DNA of 44,005 bases from an uncultured Saprospiraceae bacterium (GTDB lineage: Bacteria; Bacteroidota; Bacteroidia; Chitinophagales; Saprospiraceae), in contig CAKZVK010000013.1 in NCBI GenBank assembly GCA_937921825.1, positions 1 through 44,005 on the forward strand. Direction: 5' to 3'. The position numbers were made by a program, and so were the translations under genes. Numbering within the stretch: the stretch's first letter is position 1; every line of letters starts with the position of its first letter. This document shows positions 43,029 through 44,005 of this stretch, one piece after another. The notes beneath the pieces were generated by a model that was given only the letters and a program-made list of their open reading frames with translations, made no database searches and was not told where the DNA came from.

Positions 43029-44005
43029 ATGAAAACAAAGAAGAGAACGATAATAGAAAGGTTGGCAGAAGCAGTAAAGCTCATACCTGATCTCAAGAAA
43101 GATAGAGAACCGACACTAGACAGGATGACCACCACCAGTCTAGATAAATTTCCTCCCATGGACAAGTGGGACCACTGGGAAGAATACGAAGCCACGAGCT
43201 GGCCCAAAAAAGAAAAGAAAAGTTACACCATCGTACCGACCACCTGCTTTAACTGTGAAAGCGCCTGTGGATTGACAGCCTATGTAGATAAGGAATCAAA
43301 TACGATTAGAAAATTCGAGGGCAACCCCTATCACCCTGGAAGTAGAGGTAGAAATTGCGCTAAAGGTCCTGCCACTATAAATCAAATTACCGATCCAGAA
43401 AGAATACTCTATCCGCTGAAAAGAGTAGGCAAGCGGGGAGAAGGAAATTGGGAACGGATTACTTGGGATGAAGCTCTAGATACTATCGCTGCCAGAATCC
43501 GAAAAGCGCTTAAAGAAAAAAGACACAATGAAGTCGCCTACCATGTCGGTCGTCCAGGCCACGAAGGCTATGCTAATAGAGTCTTACAAGCATGGGGTAT
43601 AGATGGACATAATAGTCACACTAATATCTGCAGCTCTGGTGCAAGATTCGGTTATAATATCTGGTACGGCCATGACCGTCCGAGTCCTGATCATGCCAAT
43701 GCAAAATTTATACTACTGATATCTGCGCATCTAGAAAGTGGACATTACTTCAATCCACATGCGCAGAGAATCATAGAAGCAAAAATGAAAGGGGCCAAGC
43801 TCGCTACTATGGACCCCCGTCTGTCTAATACAGCAAGTATGTCAGACTACTGGATGCCTACCTACCCCGGTACTGAAGCTGCTGTCCTACTAGCAATGGT
43901 AAAAATAATCTTAGACGAAGAACTCTATAATCGTAAGTATATGGAGACTTGGGTCAACTGGGACAGCTACATGAAAGCGGAGCATCCTGACACGGCCTGC
44001 ACTTT
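43029..44005 (+). CDS. molybdopterin oxidoreductase catalytic subunit (partial, runs off the window)
   Basis: 325 codons are visible, open to the window end. An N-terminal basic region is followed by the 4Fe-4S motif C-FN-C-ESA-C...NCAKG, then the Mo-bisMGD domain with DPERILYPLKRVG, a candidate Mo-ligand Cys in NICSSGARFG, and MDPRLSNTASMSDYW. This is the Complex Iron-Sulfur Molybdoenzyme family (PsrA/PhsA/NapA-like). The neighbours point to polysulfide, thiosulfate or another sulfur substrate. No Tat motif (RR-x-FLK) is seen at the visible N-terminus, which is unusual for a periplasmic enzyme and may mean it faces the cytosol. The C-terminal half lies outside the window. Confidence 0.88.
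   Translation, partial: MKTKKRTIIERLAEAVKLIPDLKKDREPTLDRMTTTSLDKFPPMDKWDHWEEYEATSWPKKEKKSYTIVPTTCFNCESACGLTAYVDKESNTIRKFEGNPYHPGSRGRNCAKGPATINQITDPERILYPLKRVGKRGEGNWERITWDEALDTIAARIRKALKEKRHNEVAYHVGRPGHEGYANRVLQAWGIDGHNSHTNICSSGARFGYNIWYGHDRPSPDHANAKFILLISAHLESGHYFNPHAQRIIEAKMKGAKLATMDPRLSNTASMSDYWMPTYPGTEAAVLLAMVKIILDEELYNRKYMETWVNWDSYMKAEHPDTACT

Overview
The window looks like chromosomal DNA from a Bacteroidota bacterium, most likely of the Saprospiraceae or a relative. The evidence is type IX secretion (T9SS) C-terminal sorting domains, two PorP/SprF-like proteins, many short lipobox signal peptides, poor Shine-Dalgarno sequences, and several promoters that fit the Bacteroidota -33 TTTG / -7 TAnnTTTG pattern. 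No rRNA, CRISPR array, transposase or integrase was seen. The last gene runs off the right edge.

Left part (1-16.9 kb), mostly envelope and housekeeping: a lipoprotein, a Tat/lipobox sugar isomerase-like protein, an amidohydrolase-DUF1015 pair, thrS, a DUF1573 lipoprotein, a T9SS cargo protein, an OmpA-like/T9SS protein, a TPR lipoprotein, a beta-barrel, a small lipoprotein, a DsbD-type thiol reductase with an extra stand-alone alpha domain, and a PfkB kinase. Upstream of thrS is what looks like a complete, apparently unannotated attenuator: a near-consensus promoter, a 17-residue leader peptide with seven Thr codons, an antiterminator helix overlapping the leader stop codon, and an intrinsic terminator.

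Middle (17-25.6 kb): a CAT-anticodon tRNA whose last 17 bp are repeated 860 bp downstream. The two copies bound a tiny insert that encodes only one or two small membrane ORFs. Next come two paralogous TPR sensor kinases and a LuxR-type response regulator in one operon, two overlapping small ORFs, and two tandem PorP/SprF-like genes on the opposite strand.

Right part (25.6-44 kb): two large exported proteins combining c-type heme motifs with sugar-dehydrogenase-like propellers, one carrying PA14 and DUF1080 domains and the other a T9SS tail. These are followed by a truncated globin overlapping a GlcD-like FAD oxidase, an EamA permease, a CxxC carboxymuconolactone-decarboxylase-family protein and a DASS transporter. 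A toxin-antitoxin patch (HigBA, a lipoprotein pseudogene whose lipobox Cys codon is TGA, HipBA) separates these from a sulfur-redox operon: beta-lactamase-fold/double-rhodanese protein, fused FeS/NrfD subunit, and a molybdopterin oxidoreductase cut by the window end.

The strongest candidates for something new are the Thr attenuator in front of thrS and the 860-bp tRNA-bounded mini-insert.
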